Assembly (NCBI RefSeq): GCF_003096715.1
Contig: NZ_QEOL01000006.1
Location: 186,001-250,000 of the forward strand
Direction of reading: 5' to 3'
DNA from: Paraburkholderia silvatlantica
GTDB lineage: Bacteria > Pseudomonadota > Gammaproteobacteria > Burkholderiales > Burkholderiaceae
Length of the DNA: 64,000 nucleotides
The notes beneath the pieces are model-generated. The model searched no databases and had not been told where the DNA came from. It saw nothing but the letters and a program-made list of their open reading frames with translations. Every line of letters begins with the position of its first letter. Within the stretch, counting starts at the first letter, position 1. A program made the position numbers and the translations under genes. Below are positions 28,201 through 37,730 of the stretch, piece by piece.

Positions 28201-29400
28201 TTAACCAGCCGCCCGCGTTTCGAGCACTTCGACCGCCGGCAGCTTCTTGCCTTCGAGGAATTCGAGGAAGGCGCCGCCGCCGGTGGAGATATAGCTGACC
28301 TTGTCGGCGATGTGGTACTTCGCGATGGCGGCGAGCGTGTCGCCGCCGCCGGCGATCGAGAACGCGCCCGAACTGGCGATCGCATCGGCGAGCGTCTTCG
28401 TGCCGTTGCCGAACTGGTCGAACTCGAACACGCCGACCGGACCGTTCCACACGATCGTGCCGGCCTGCGCGAGTTGCGCGGCGAGCGCGTTGGCGGTAAC
28501 GGGACCGATGTCGAGAATCATGTCGTCGTCGGCCACGTCGGCCACGTTCTTCGTCTCGGCCTTGGCCGTCGGCGAGAATTCCTTGGCGGTCACGACGTCG
28601 GTCGGGATCGGCACCGAGGCGCCGCGTGCGCGCGCCGCTTCGATGATGGCCTTCGCTTCGTCCACCAGATCGGCTTCGGCAAGCGACTTGCCGATCTTCA
28701 GGCCCGCAGCCAGCATGAACGTATTGGCGATGCCGCCGCCGACGATCAGCTGGTCGACCTTCTCGGCCAGCGACTTGAGGATGGTGAGCTTGGTCGAGAC
28801 CTTCGAGCCGGCCACGATCGCCACGAGCGGGCGCTTGGGCGCGCCGAGCGCCTTGCCGAGCGCGTCGAGTTCGGCCGCGAGCAGCGGGCCTGCGCAGGCG
28901 ACGCCCGCGTACTTCGCGATGCCGTAGGTCGTGGCTTCGGCGCGGTGCGCGGTGCCGAACGCGTCGTTCACGTAGATGTCGCAGAGCTTCGCCATCTTTT
29001 GCGAAAGCTCGTCCGAGTTCTTCTTCTCGCCCTTGTTGACGCGGCAGTTTTCGAGCAGCACCACGTTGCCCGGCTCGACGGCCACGCCGTTTTCAACCCA
29101 GTTCGCGACCAGCGGCACGTCGCGGCCGAGCAGTTCGGCCAGGCGCTTCGCGACCGGCGCGAGGGAGTCCTCGGGCTTGAATTCGCCTTCGGTCGGGCGG
29201 CCCAGGTGCGAGGTGACCATGACGGCCGCCCCGGCGTCGAGTGCGGCCTTGATGGCAGGCACCGAGGCGCGCACGCGGGTGTCTTCGGTGATGTTGCCGT
29301 TGTCGTCCTGCGGCACGTTCAGGTCGGCGCGGATGAATACGCGCTTGCCCTTCAATTTGCCTTCGGAGATCAGAGCGGAAAGACGCAGAACCTTGTTCAT
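28201..29400 (-). CDS. pgk: Phosphoglycerate kinase
   Basis: A 399-aa glycolytic and gluconeogenic kinase. Start at 29400 ([11 protein letters not shown]); an ATG two codons earlier is possible. Substrate-binding sequences: [28 protein letters not shown], and [14 protein letters not shown]. The nucleotide-site motifs are [13 protein letters not shown] and [13 protein letters not shown], with GGGDTLAAI near the C-terminus. Head of the minus-strand run pgk-pyk-fbaA. Confidence 0.95.
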   Translation of the reverse strand: MNKVLRLSALISEGKLKGKRVFIRADLNVPQDDNGNITEDTRVRASVPAIKAALDAGAAVMVTSHLGRPTEGEFKPEDSLAPVAKRLAELLGRDVPLVANWVENGVAVEPGNVVLLENCRVNKGEKKNSDELSQKMAKLCDIYVNDAFGTAHRAEATTYGIAKYAGVACAGPLLAAELDALGKALGAPKRPLVAIVAGSKVSTKLTILKSLAEKVDQLIVGGGIANTFMLAAGLKIGKSLAEADLVDEAKAIIEAARARGASVPIPTDVVTAKEFSPTAKAETKNVADVADDDMILDIGPVTANALAAQLAQAGTIVWNGPVGVFEFDQFGNGTKTLADAIASSGAFSIAGGGDTLAAIAKYHIADKVSYISTGGGAFLEFLEGKKLPAVEVLETRAAG

Positions 29401-29887
29401 GGGCATGTCATCTTGATGGTGGGAAGGCAGTGGCAAGGCGATGCGGCGCCGCGGGCCTCGTTCTGGCGCGGCAAGACGTGCTCAACGGCACGGCGCGGGA
29501 TCCGGTGCGACTGTCCCGGGCCGCCATGTCGCTGCGCGTCGCTGGCACGAGCCGGCATCGAATTGCGAGATCGGTATTTTAGCTGATAGCCAGGACGATC
29601 TGAGACGTGTTCAGGCGAATCTCCCGTATTTGGGCAGCCGCTGCTCGCCGGGCGGGCGTTCCCGCCATTTGCTGCGCAGCAGCACACGCTCAGGCTGAAA
29701 AAAATTCGGCCAGAAGCGGCGCGAAACGACCCTAAAATCGCCCGAAAACCCCGCCCCACGTGCCCGCGGGCGCGCTGGAAGGCATCAAATGACGCTAAAA
29801 TAGCTCTCTTTGCCAACCGCAGCCATGCGGCGCGCGGCGAAGCCCCTCTATAAGCCCGATATTTACTGCACTTGTCTGGAGAATCGT
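29401..29887. other. Divergent intergenic region pgk / ilvE
   Basis: 487 bp separate the two outward genes. TAAAAT at 29796-29801 is a plausible -10 box for ilvE, with only a weak -35 candidate (CTGGAA, 29775-29780). No riboswitch-like structure, small ORF with a good ribosome site, or repeat stands out. Confidence 0.4.
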
Positions 29888-30811
29888 ATGTCAATGGCCG
29901 ACCGCGACGGCAAGATCTGGATGGACGGCAGGCTGATTGATTGGCGCGACGCCAACATTCACGTGCTGACCCACACGCTGCACTACGGCATGGGGGTTTT
30001 CGAAGGCGTACGCGCCTATCAGACCGCCGACGGCAGCACCGCCATCTTCCGCCTCGCCGAGCACACCAGGCGCCTGCTCAATTCGGCCAAGATCTTCCAG
30101 ATGGACGTGCCGTTCGACGCGAAGACGCTCGCCGACGCGCAGCTCGAAGTCGTGCGCGCGAACAAGCTCGAGTCGTGCTACATCCGCCCGATCATCTGGG
30201 TCGGCTCGGAAAAGCTCGGCGTTTCGGCCAAGGGCAACACCATTCACGTGGCCATCGCCGCATGGCCGTGGGGCGCCTATCTCGGCGAAGACGGCCTCGC
30301 CAGGGGCATCCGCGTGAAGACGTCGTCGTTCACGCGCCATCATGTGAACGTGTCGATGGTGCGCGCCAAGGCGTCGGGCTGGTACGTGAACTCGATCCTC
30401 GCCAACCAGGAAGCCACCGCCGACGGCTACGACGAAGCGCTCCTGCTCGACGTGGACGGCTATGTCTCGGAAGGCTCGGGCGAAAACTTCTTCCTCGTGA
30501 ACAACGGCAAGCTGTACACGCCGGACCTCTCGTCGTGCCTCGACGGCATCACGCGCGACACGGTCATCACGCTCGCGCGCGACATGGGCATTCCGGTGAT
30601 CGAAAAACGCATCACGCGTGACGAGGTGTACACCTGCGACGAAGCGTTCTTCACCGGCACCGCCGCCGAAGTCACGCCGATCCGCGAGCTCGACAACCGC
30701 ACCATCGGCAACGGCGCGCGCGGCCCGGTCACGGAGAAGCTGCAATCGGCCTTCTTCGACGTCGTTTCGGGCAAGAGCGAGAAGTACGCGCACTGGCTCG
30801 CGAAGGTCTAA
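29888..30811 (+). CDS. ilvE: Branched-chain amino acid aminotransferase
   Basis: A 307-aa class IV PLP aminotransferase that performs the last step of Leu/Ile/Val synthesis. Start at 29888 (MSMADRDGKIWMDG), with GGAGA upstream. Motifs: HTLHYGMGVFEGVRAY, and RVKTSSFTRHHVNVSMVRAK containing the PLP Lys region. EALLLDVDGYVSEGSGENFF and then EVYTCDEAFFTGTAAEVTPI are family signatures. Followed by a hairpin and a small zinc-finger gene. Confidence 0.95.
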   Translation: MSMADRDGKIWMDGRLIDWRDANIHVLTHTLHYGMGVFEGVRAYQTADGSTAIFRLAEHTRRLLNSAKIFQMDVPFDAKTLADAQLEVVRANKLESCYIRPIIWVGSEKLGVSAKGNTIHVAIAAWPWGAYLGEDGLARGIRVKTSSFTRHHVNVSMVRAKASGWYVNSILANQEATADGYDEALLLDVDGYVSEGSGENFFLVNNGKLYTPDLSSCLDGITRDTVITLARDMGIPVIEKRITRDEVYTCDEAFFTGTAAEVTPIRELDNRTIGNGARGPVTEKLQSAFFDVVSGKSEKYAHWLAKV

Positions 30812-30819
30812 GACATAAA

Positions 30820-30845
30820 GGTCCGGGCGCTCTTTCGCCCGGACC
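30820..30845 (+). terminator. Strong intercistronic hairpin after ilvE
   Basis: Perfect 10-bp stem GGTCCGGGCG (30820-30829) / CGCCCGGACC (30836-30845) with a CTCTTT loop, just after the ilvE stop. No U-run follows. It may partly terminate, or protect the ilvE mRNA 3' end while allowing read-through into the next gene 27 bp on. Confidence 0.55.
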
Positions 30846-30871
30846 CCACAGCTACACAGAGAATCGTCCTC

Positions 30872-31066
30872 ATGAGCGAAATCAAGGAAATGCCGCTGGT
30901 CGAACTGTCGGCCAAGGATCTGCCCGCTTACTGCCCGAATCCGTCGATGCCGCGCTGGAGCAACCACCCGCGCGTGTTCCTCGACGTGACGCACGGCGAA
31001 GCGAAGTGCCCGTACTGCAGCACGCGTTACAAGCTGCGCGCGGGCGAGGTCGTCCACGGCCACTGA
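30872..31066 (+). CDS. Small zinc-finger (zf-CHCC) domain protein
   Basis: A 64-aa protein. A Cys-His-Cys-Cys set is visible: Cys21 (AYCPNP), His32 (NHPRVFL), Cys46 and Cys49 (KCPYCST). This is the zf-CHCC domain also found in mitochondrial complex I subunit NDUFS6. It commonly follows ilvE in betaproteobacteria; function in bacteria is not established. Probably co-transcribed with ilvE. Confidence 0.88.
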   Translation: MSEIKEMPLVELSAKDLPAYCPNPSMPRWSNHPRVFLDVTHGEAKCPYCSTRYKLRAGEVVHGH

Positions 31067-31272
31067 CGCGTTTCGCCTGACTCGCGGCGCGCCGCCGTGC
31101 ATGCGGCGGCGCGTCTTGATGTGCCGCCGCCCGTTGATCGGCGCGCGGCGCGTCGCCCTTTTCCCAACCGTGTTCCGCGCGCGGCCCACTACGTCCCCAG
31201 GCCGGCCCCAAGCCGGGCCCAGGCGGGCAAGCCGCACGTGCAACCTTTACCCTCTCCGGACCCTGACTCCCG

Positions 31273-32298
31273 ATGCGCCGCGCGCTGGTAATCGCACCGA
31301 ACTGGATCGGTGACGCACTGATGGCGCAGCCGCTTTTTTCGCGGCTCGTGAAACTGCACCCGCGCATTCAGATCGATGCGCTCGCGCCAACCTGGGTTGC
31401 GCCCGTGCTCGAGCGCATGCCCGAGATCCGCGACGTCTACGCCACCGACCTCGGCCACGGCAAGCTGCAACTGCTGCGCCGCTGGCAGCTCGCGGGCGAC
31501 TTGCGCGCCGAGCGCTATGACGCCGCCTACGTGCTGCCCAATTCGCTCAAGTCCGCGCTGATCCCGTGGCTCGCCAATGTCGGGCTGCGCATCGGCTACA
31601 CGGGCGAGAACCGCTACGGCCTCTTGAACGTGCGCCATGCGAATCCGCCGAAGGACGAGCGAGCGCCGATGGTCAGGCACTACGCCGCGCTCGCCTACGC
31701 GCCCGGCGCGACCGTGCCCGACGATCTGCCGATGCCGCGCCTCGAGTCGGACCCGAACGAGGCGTCGCGCGTGTCGGCGCGCTTTACCCTCGATACGCGC
31801 GTACCGCTGCTCGTGTTCTGCCCTGGCGCCGAGTACGGCCCTGCCAAGCGCTGGCCGCCCGAGCATTTCGCGGCGCTCGCGAAGATGGTGGGCCAGTCGT
31901 TCCCGTACACGCAGATCGTCGCGCTCGGCTCGCCGAAGGACGCCCCGCTCGCCCAGGCCATTGCCGATCGCGCGCCGAACGTGCGCAACCTGTGCGGGCA
32001 AACCGCGCTCGGCGAGGCGTGCGCACTGATCTCGCGCGCGAACGCCGTGGTGACCAACGATTCGGGCCTGATGCACGTGGCCGCCGCCCTGCGCCGGCCG
32101 CTCGTCGCGCTGTACGGTTCGACGGATCCGCGCCACACGCCGCCCTTGTCCGAGCTTGCAAAGGTACAATGGCTGCATCTCGAATGCAGTCCCTGCTTTG
32201 CGCGCGAGTGTCCGCTCGGGCATCTGAACTGCCTGCGCGAACTGAGCCCGGAGCAGGTTTTCGGCGATCTGCGCGGCATGCTGCTCGGGCAGCGATAA
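31273..32298 (+). CDS. waaF: ADP-heptose:LPS heptosyltransferase II
   Basis: A 341-aa GT9-family enzyme that adds the second heptose to the LPS inner core at the cytoplasmic face of the inner membrane. The N-terminus is typical (MRRALVIAPNWIGDALMAQP). The donor-site region includes LVFCPGAEYGPAKRWPPEHF and VVTNDSGLMHVAAALRRPLV, then ALYGSTDPRHTPPLS. A Cys-rich stretch near the end (ECSPCFARECPLGHLNCL) is characteristic of WaaF. Follows ilvE and the zinc-finger gene in the same direction. Confidence 0.94.
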   Translation: MRRALVIAPNWIGDALMAQPLFSRLVKLHPRIQIDALAPTWVAPVLERMPEIRDVYATDLGHGKLQLLRRWQLAGDLRAERYDAAYVLPNSLKSALIPWLANVGLRIGYTGENRYGLLNVRHANPPKDERAPMVRHYAALAYAPGATVPDDLPMPRLESDPNEASRVSARFTLDTRVPLLVFCPGAEYGPAKRWPPEHFAALAKMVGQSFPYTQIVALGSPKDAPLAQAIADRAPNVRNLCGQTALGEACALISRANAVVTNDSGLMHVAAALRRPLVALYGSTDPRHTPPLSELAKVQWLHLECSPCFARECPLGHLNCLRELSPEQVFGDLRGMLLGQR

Positions 32299-32620
32299 GC
32301 CAGCGATAAGCAACGGACATCGCCGGCAGCGCTGGGCGGCTATGTGCCGCCCGCCACGCTGAAAACATCGCGCACACCAACGGATGTGCGCCACGCAACG
32401 GACGCCATGCGCGTTGCGCGCGCCCAATAGAGGCATCGAGGCGCGCGAGGGACCGAAGCGCCGCATCGGAGCACGTCACAGGCCTGTCTCGCGAAAGCGG
32501 CATGCTCGCGGCAAACGCGCGGCACGCATCGACAGCCGCGCAGCGACGCAACCGATCAATCGCCAACCCGCGCCCAGGTAGACGCCGAATGCAACACCGA
32601 GCGCACAAGACCAACGAGCC
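32299..32620. other. Intergenic region after waaF
   Basis: 322 bp. The sequence CAGCGATAAGC is repeated at the waaF end. A GGGCGGC / GCCGCCC hairpin with 5-nt loop lies at 32334-32352 and could be a weak terminator without a U-run. No gene or regulator site recognised in the rest. Confidence 0.4.
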
Positions 32621-33067
32621 ATGCCACGTTTTGCCCACATCTTCGAAGCCGCCGCGGACACCCTCAACGCGTACTACCAGGCCGTCGCGGAAGTCAACAT
32701 CGACAGCTTGATGGGTCTGTGGATCGATGAAGAGTTCGTGAGCTGCATCACGGCGCAGGGCGCGCATCTGCACGGCCTGCCGAGCATCCGCGCGGGCCTC
32801 GCCGCGCAGCTCGAAGCCGCGCCGGTGTCGATCGAGCCGCTCGACATCCGCGTGTACGACAGCCTCGGGACCGTGGTCTACGCGATCGTGGAAGCGCACC
32901 GCCCGGTCGATCCCGGTGCGATTCCCGCCATGGTCTTCACGACCTACGTGATGGTTCACGAGCGCGGCGAGTGGCGCATTGCGCACATTCACGCGAGCCG
33001 CATGCCCGACGACGCAGCCACCCAGTTTTCGGCCAGATTGCGCCACGGCCAGGGCGCGCTGCACTGA
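32621..33067 (+). CDS. SnoaL/NTF2-like fold protein
   Basis: A 148-aa protein with the small alpha+beta cone fold typical of DUF4440/SnoaL-like proteins: AAADTLNAYYQAVAEVNIDSL, then LWIDEEFVSCITAQG and a C-terminal strand set (VMVHERGEWRIAHIHAS). No catalytic residues can be named. Next gene starts 27 bp after its stop, so the two are probably co-transcribed with the hydrolase. Confidence 0.75.
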   Translation: MPRFAHIFEAAADTLNAYYQAVAEVNIDSLMGLWIDEEFVSCITAQGAHLHGLPSIRAGLAAQLEAAPVSIEPLDIRVYDSLGTVVYAIVEAHRPVDPGAIPAMVFTTYVMVHERGEWRIAHIHASRMPDDAATQFSARLRHGQGALH

Positions 33068-33094
33068 CATAAGGGCGCAAAGCAGGGGGCAGTG

Positions 33095-34174
33095 ATGAGC
33101 ACGACCGACGACACCAGCAGGCCCGGCGAAGCAGCCCGCGTCGCGGCCGCGCTCGAAGCCCAGACTGCCCTGCTCGGCGCCCACTACGACAACGACTACC
33201 GCGCGCCGTTCTGGCTGCCCGGTGCGCACATCCAGACCATCGTGCCGGCGCTGTTCTCGCGCCTGCCCGCGCCCGCCTACCGGCGCGAGCGCTGGGACAC
33301 GCCGGATGGCGACTTCATCGAAGTGGACTGGCTCGACGCGAGGCTTGCCGGTGCGCAATCACACAACGCCCCCGACGCCCCGCTTTTCGTCCTGTTCCAC
33401 GGTCTGGAAGGCGGCTCGAGTTCCCACTACGCGCGCGCGCTCGCCGCCGCCGCGCAGGCGCGCGGCTGGCATGCGGCGATCCCCCACTTTCGCAGTTGCA
33501 GCGGTCCGTTGAACCTGCTGCCGCGCTTCTACCATCTGGCCGACTCTGCCGAAGTCGACTGGGTGCTGCGCCGCTTCGCCGCCCGCCACCCAGGGCCGCT
33601 CGTCGTCGCGGGCGTGTCGCTCGGCGGCAACGTGCTGCTGCACTGGCTCGCGCAGCGTCGCGAAGACGCCGCGATTGTCGCCGCCGCCGCCGCGATCTCC
33701 ACGCCGCTCGATGTGCATGCAGGCAGCGAGATGCTGACGCAGGGCTTCGGCATGGTCTACACGCGCAGCTTCCTGAAGACACTGAAGGTGAAGGCGCTCC
33801 AGAAGCTCGAGCAGTACCCCGGCCTGTTCGACGCGCAAGCCGTGCTCGCCAGCCGCACGATGTACGAATTCGATAATGTCGTGACCGCGCCGCTGCACGG
33901 TTTTCGCGATACCCACGACTACTACACCCAGGCGACGATCCGCCCGAAGCTCGGCGAAATCGCCGTCCCCACGCTCATTCTGAACGCGCGCAACGATCCG
34001 TTCCTGCCGGACCATGCGCTGCCCGCGCGCCACGAAGTGAGCGCCGCCGTCGAGCTCGATCAGCCCGCGCACGGCGGCCACGTCGGCTTCATGACGGGCC
34101 CGTTCCCTGGCCGCAGCGACTGGCTTTCGCAGCGCGTATTCGCTTATCTCTCGCCTTTCGTCTCTCATGGATGA
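33095..34174 (+). CDS. YheT-type alpha/beta hydrolase
   Basis: A 359-aa esterase-like hydrolase of the YheT/YMR210w family. ATG at 33095 (GTG at 33092 is also possible) follows GCAGGGGGC. N-terminal APFWLPGAHIQTIVPALF is typical. The oxyanion stretch is FVLFHGLEGGSSSHYARAL and the nucleophile Ser lies in VVAGVSLGGNVLLHWL. The acid is in LILNARNDPFLPDHAL and the His in AHGGHVGFM. Overlaps the next gene by 8 bp. Confidence 0.9.
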   Translation: MSTTDDTSRPGEAARVAAALEAQTALLGAHYDNDYRAPFWLPGAHIQTIVPALFSRLPAPAYRRERWDTPDGDFIEVDWLDARLAGAQSHNAPDAPLFVLFHGLEGGSSSHYARALAAAAQARGWHAAIPHFRSCSGPLNLLPRFYHLADSAEVDWVLRRFAARHPGPLVVAGVSLGGNVLLHWLAQRREDAAIVAAAAAISTPLDVHAGSEMLTQGFGMVYTRSFLKTLKVKALQKLEQYPGLFDAQAVLASRTMYEFDNVVTAPLHGFRDTHDYYTQATIRPKLGEIAVPTLILNARNDPFLPDHALPARHEVSAAVELDQPAHGGHVGFMTGPFPGRSDWLSQRVFAYLSPFVSHG

Positions 34175-34805
34175 CATCGTCAAACAAGCGCTCGCGCGCT
34201 GGCCCAACGTCCCGCATTGCACGGGCTGGCTGCTGCTCGACGCGCGCGGCAACTGGCGCATGCGCGACGAGGCCGCCCAGGCACAGAACGCACCCGGCAC
34301 GGCGATCCGCCACGAAGCGCTGCTCGGCTTCATCAACCGCAATTACGAGCGCGACGAACATGGCCAGTGGTACTTCCAGAACGGGCCGCAGCGCGTGTAC
34401 GTCGAGCTCGAATACACGCCGTGGATCGTGCGTCTCGCCACGGGTCCTGACGGCGGCGGCGACGCGCTGACGCTCACCGATCAGGGCGGCCAGGCATTCG
34501 AGCCCGTGGCCGCCTACCTCGACGAAGCGGGCAGCGTGATCTTCGCCGATGCGGGCACGCCGCCGCGTGCGGCGCTGCTGCACGACCACGACCTCGATCT
34601 CTTCGCTGACCACGCCACGCTCGCGGACGACGCCCACAGCGGCACGTTCCACTGGCGCGCCGACACTGCGCTGCCGCTGCAGCCGGTCAAGCGCGCCGAC
34701 GTGAGCACGCGCTTTGCCTTCGTGACGAGCCCGGCGCGCGCCGGGCGCGAAGCGCAGACCGCGCAGCACAGTGCGAGCGGCGCGCCGCCTGCATCCGCAG
34801 ACTGA
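34167..34805 (+). CDS. Conserved hypothetical protein coupled to the YheT hydrolase
   Basis: A 212-aa protein starting inside the YheT stop region (8-bp overlap), indicating translational coupling. N-terminal part: HCTGWLLLDARGNWRMRDEA, then HEALLGFINRNYERDEHGQW and QRVYVELEYTPWIVRL. No signal peptide, TM helix or enzyme motif is visible, and the last ~25 residues look disordered. It appears to be a conserved betaproteobacterial family of unknown function (DUF-type); I do not assign a role. Confidence 0.75.
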   Translation: MDDIVKQALARWPNVPHCTGWLLLDARGNWRMRDEAAQAQNAPGTAIRHEALLGFINRNYERDEHGQWYFQNGPQRVYVELEYTPWIVRLATGPDGGGDALTLTDQGGQAFEPVAAYLDEAGSVIFADAGTPPRAALLHDHDLDLFADHATLADDAHSGTFHWRADTALPLQPVKRADVSTRFAFVTSPARAGREAQTAQHSASGAPPASAD

Positions 34806-34826
34806 GTGCGGACTCAGAGTGCAGAG

Positions 34827-36635
34827 TCAGCCGCGGCCCTCATCCTTCTCGTCCTGGCGCTCCTGCTTGTAGCGCGCCTCGAAATCGTGCAAACGCGCTT
34901 CGATCGTCGACAGGTCGTAGTAGCCCACCGACTTCATGTCGCGCGCCTCCTTGAGCTGACGGATGGCCGAGGGCCAGGCGCCGTCGAGCGCCAGCTTCTC
35001 CGCCATCGCACGATGCTGCGTGAGCGCGTCGCCGAGTCCGGCACTCGCCTGCGCCAGATAGAGCCACCACGCGTCCTGCTGCGGTTCGGCCTCGGTTTCG
35101 CTGCGCGCGAGCGTCTGCGCCTCCTTGAAGCGCCGCGCCGCGATCAGCGCCTGCAGCAGCGCATCGGTGGCCGCGTGGGAGCCCGGCCACGCCTTGTGCG
35201 CGGCCTGCCCCAGCCGCACGGCGTCGTCGGTGCGGCCTGCGCGGCGCGCGATGTCGATGGCAAGCACGTCGAGACTCGGCGAATTGCGTGTCTTGCTGCC
35301 GTCCGCGGCCTCGAACTGCGCGAACGCCGCGCGCGAGTTCGCGAGCGACGCCGCGGCATCGTCGTAGCGTTCGAGCAGCATCTGTGCGTAAGCCATGCCG
35401 TACCAGTTCGCGGCGACGTTGAGCGCCGTGCGGTCCTCGAGCTCCGAGCGCAGGCGCGAAACCTCGTCGATGTACTCGTTGCGCGTGCGGTCCTGAAGCA
35501 CCCGCACGCGTGCGCGCACGAAACCGTACTCGGGCGACTGGTGCGGCTGGCGGTAAGCGGCGCGGCGCGCGCGGTCCTGCATGTCGGCGATGCGCTCGCC
35601 GGTGAGCGGGTGCGTGCGCGCGTAGGCCGGCACGCCCGTGTCCTCCATCGAATCGCGCTCGAGCCGCTCGAAAAACGCCACCATGCCCCACGGATCGTAG
35701 CCCGCACCCGCGAGCAGCTGGAAGCCCACGCGATCGGCCTCGTGCTCCGCGGCGCGCGAGAAACGCAGCTGGCTGTCCACCGCATACGCCTGGCTGCCGA
35801 GCGCAATCCCGGCGCCGAGATCCCCGCTATGCGCGAGCACGCCTGCGAGAATGCCGAACAGCACGCCCGCCAGCGCGGCAAGACCCGTGCGCTCGCTCTG
35901 CGAAAGCATGCGGGCGATGTGCCGCTGCAATACGTGGCCCATTTCGTGACCGAGCACGGAGGCGAGTTCGGACTCCGTTTGCGTGACGACGATGAGCCCC
36001 GAGTTCACGCCAATGAAGCCGCCCGGCAGCGAAAACGCATTGATCTGGCCGTCGCGGATCGCAAACAGATCGAAGTCGGGGCGATAGCCGCCGATGAACT
36101 GGGCGCTCGCGGCGGCAGCCAGGCGCGCGGCGACCGAGTTGAGGTAGTCGCGCACGAGCCAGTCGCCGATATAGTCGGGGTCGCGGCGGATCTCGCGCAT
36201 CACGCGCTCGCCGATGCGGCGCTCGGCCTGCGGCGTGAGCCCGCCGCCCGAACCATCGCCGAGATCGGGCAGCTGCGGCACCCAGGCGGGTGCGCGCACG
36301 CTGGCGTTGCCGCTCGCGGAAGATGCGCTGGATTGAGCCGAGGCCGAGAAGCGGCTCTGCGCGCCGCCGTACGTGCCGAACACGCCCTGCGCGATCGAGG
36401 CGGGGATGACAGGGTCCGCCGTGTCGTCGAACGGGCCGCTGACGAGCGGGGGCGCCGCATTGGCCGCATTGGCCGCATTCGGTGCAGGGCTGGAGGGGGC
36501 CGGGGCGGGCTGCGTGGCCAACGGTCGTGCCACGCCGGGATCGAGCACGGCGGCACTCGACGCCTGCGCGTACGCTTGCGGCGAAACCGCGAGCGACGCG
36601 CACAACCATGCAGCAAGCAGCCGTTTCAGACGCAT
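34827..36635 (-). CDS. M48 family periplasmic metalloprotease with TPR domain (BepA/YfgC-like)
   Basis: A 602-aa protein. Start at 36635 gives a signal peptide ([20 protein letters not shown], cleaved near AYAQA). A low-complexity linker (NAANAANAA, Ser-rich to ~residue 112) precedes the protease. Zinc ligands: His230 and His234 of HEMGH, and Glu297 of the downstream EHEAD motif. C-terminal ~200 residues form TPR-like helices. BepA-type proteases assist outer-membrane protein and LPS-transport assembly and degrade stalled substrates. The linker is longer than usual. Confidence 0.9.
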   Translation of the reverse strand: MRLKRLLAAWLCASLAVSPQAYAQASSAAVLDPGVARPLATQPAPAPSSPAPNAANAANAAPPLVSGPFDDTADPVIPASIAQGVFGTYGGAQSRFSASAQSSASSASGNASVRAPAWVPQLPDLGDGSGGGLTPQAERRIGERVMREIRRDPDYIGDWLVRDYLNSVAARLAAAASAQFIGGYRPDFDLFAIRDGQINAFSLPGGFIGVNSGLIVVTQTESELASVLGHEMGHVLQRHIARMLSQSERTGLAALAGVLFGILAGVLAHSGDLGAGIALGSQAYAVDSQLRFSRAAEHEADRVGFQLLAGAGYDPWGMVAFFERLERDSMEDTGVPAYARTHPLTGERIADMQDRARRAAYRQPHQSPEYGFVRARVRVLQDRTRNEYIDEVSRLRSELEDRTALNVAANWYGMAYAQMLLERYDDAAASLANSRAAFAQFEAADGSKTRNSPSLDVLAIDIARRAGRTDDAVRLGQAAHKAWPGSHAATDALLQALIAARRFKEAQTLARSETEAEPQQDAWWLYLAQASAGLGDALTQHRAMAEKLALDGAWPSAIRQLKEARDMKSVGYYDLSTIEARLHDFEARYKQERQDEKDEGRG

Positions 36636-36825
36636 TGATGACAGGATCGGGAAATACGGAACACTGACGCGGCGGCGCGCCCGGTGCGGACCACCTGGAC
36701 CACCTGCTCGCTTGCGCCAACCCATCGATTGTAGCCCGCCTTACAACCCTTGCGGCGCGGCAAGACGTATGGAAATCGCGGCGTGCGGCACTGTTAAGAT
36801 AGGTACCCCTCAAGGAAGAACCACC

Positions 36826-37305
36826 ATGCCCGAACTCACGCATTTTGACGCAGCCGGCGACGCCCATATGGTCGATGTCGGCGGCAAGGCAGAGACGAAG
36901 CGCATTGCGCTCGCGAGCGGCACGATCCGCATGTTGCCGGAAACCTTCGCGCTGATCCGCGACGGTCACGCGAAAAAAGGTGACGTGATCGGCGTTGCGC
37001 GCATCGCCGCGATCCAGGGGGCGAAGCGCACTTCGGATCTGATTCCGCTGTGCCACCCGCTCGCCATCACGCGAGTGAAAGTCGACTTCGCACTCGACGA
37101 AGCGCTGCCTGGGGTTCACTGCACGGCGCAGGTGGAAACGCTCGGCCGCACGGGCGTGGAGATGGAAGCGCTGACCGCCGTGCAGGTCGGACTGCTGACC
37201 GTCTATGACATGTGCAAGGCCGTCGATCGCGGCATGACGATCACCGATGTGCGCGTGCTGGAAAAGCACGGCGGGAAGTCGGGGGATTGGGTGGCGGAGC
37301 GCTGA
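36826..37305 (+). CDS. moaC: Cyclic pyranopterin monophosphate synthase
   Basis: A 159-aa MoaC that converts the MoaA product to cyclic pyranopterin monophosphate in molybdopterin synthesis. Start at 36826 with AAGGAAG upstream. Signature residues: [47 protein letters not shown], and the catalytic Lys/Asp region [13 protein letters not shown]. The next gene starts 4 bp after its stop. Confidence 0.96.
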   Translation: MPELTHFDAAGDAHMVDVGGKAETKRIALASGTIRMLPETFALIRDGHAKKGDVIGVARIAAIQGAKRTSDLIPLCHPLAITRVKVDFALDEALPGVHCTAQVETLGRTGVEMEALTAVQVGLLTVYDMCKAVDRGMTITDVRVLEKHGGKSGDWVAER

Positions 37306-37309
37306 CGCC

Positions 37310-37660
37310 ATGACGCTCGACGAACTGCTGGCGCAGGTCCTGGCCTTCCGCGACGAGCGCGACTGGAAGCCGTTTCACACGTTGCGCAACCTGATCGTCT
37401 CCACGAGCATCGAGGCCGGCGAGTTGCTGGAAACGGTCCAGTGGAAGACCGATGCGCAGATCGACGCACAGCTCGCCGATCCGGCCCAACTCACGCATCT
37501 CAAGCACGAGTGCGCGGATGTGTTCATCTACCTCTTGCTGGTCGCGCACACCGCCGGAATCGATCTGGTCGATGCGGCAGCGGAAAAGCTCAAGCTGAAC
37601 GCGCAGCGCTATCCCGTGGAGAAGGCGAAAGGCAGCGCCGCGAAATACTCCGAGTTTTGA
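37310..37660 (+). CDS. MazG-like nucleotide pyrophosphohydrolase
   Basis: A 116-aa all-alpha NTP pyrophosphohydrolase (MazG/dCTPase-like, YpjD type). Start at 37310 (MTLDELLAQVLAF). Magnesium-binding acid clusters are seen: STSIEAGELLETVQW and KHECADVFIYLLLVAHT. Such enzymes hydrolyse non-canonical or excess (d)NTPs to NMP and PPi. Four bases after moaC, so probably co-transcribed, although a functional link is not apparent. Confidence 0.87.
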   Translation: MTLDELLAQVLAFRDERDWKPFHTLRNLIVSTSIEAGELLETVQWKTDAQIDAQLADPAQLTHLKHECADVFIYLLLVAHTAGIDLVDAAAEKLKLNAQRYPVEKAKGSAAKYSEF

Positions 37661-37730
37661 TTGCACCAGCTGCGGCTCAGAACGCGGCGGCGAGCCGGCT
37701 CGCCGCCACTTGGCGCACAGGCCCTGAGGC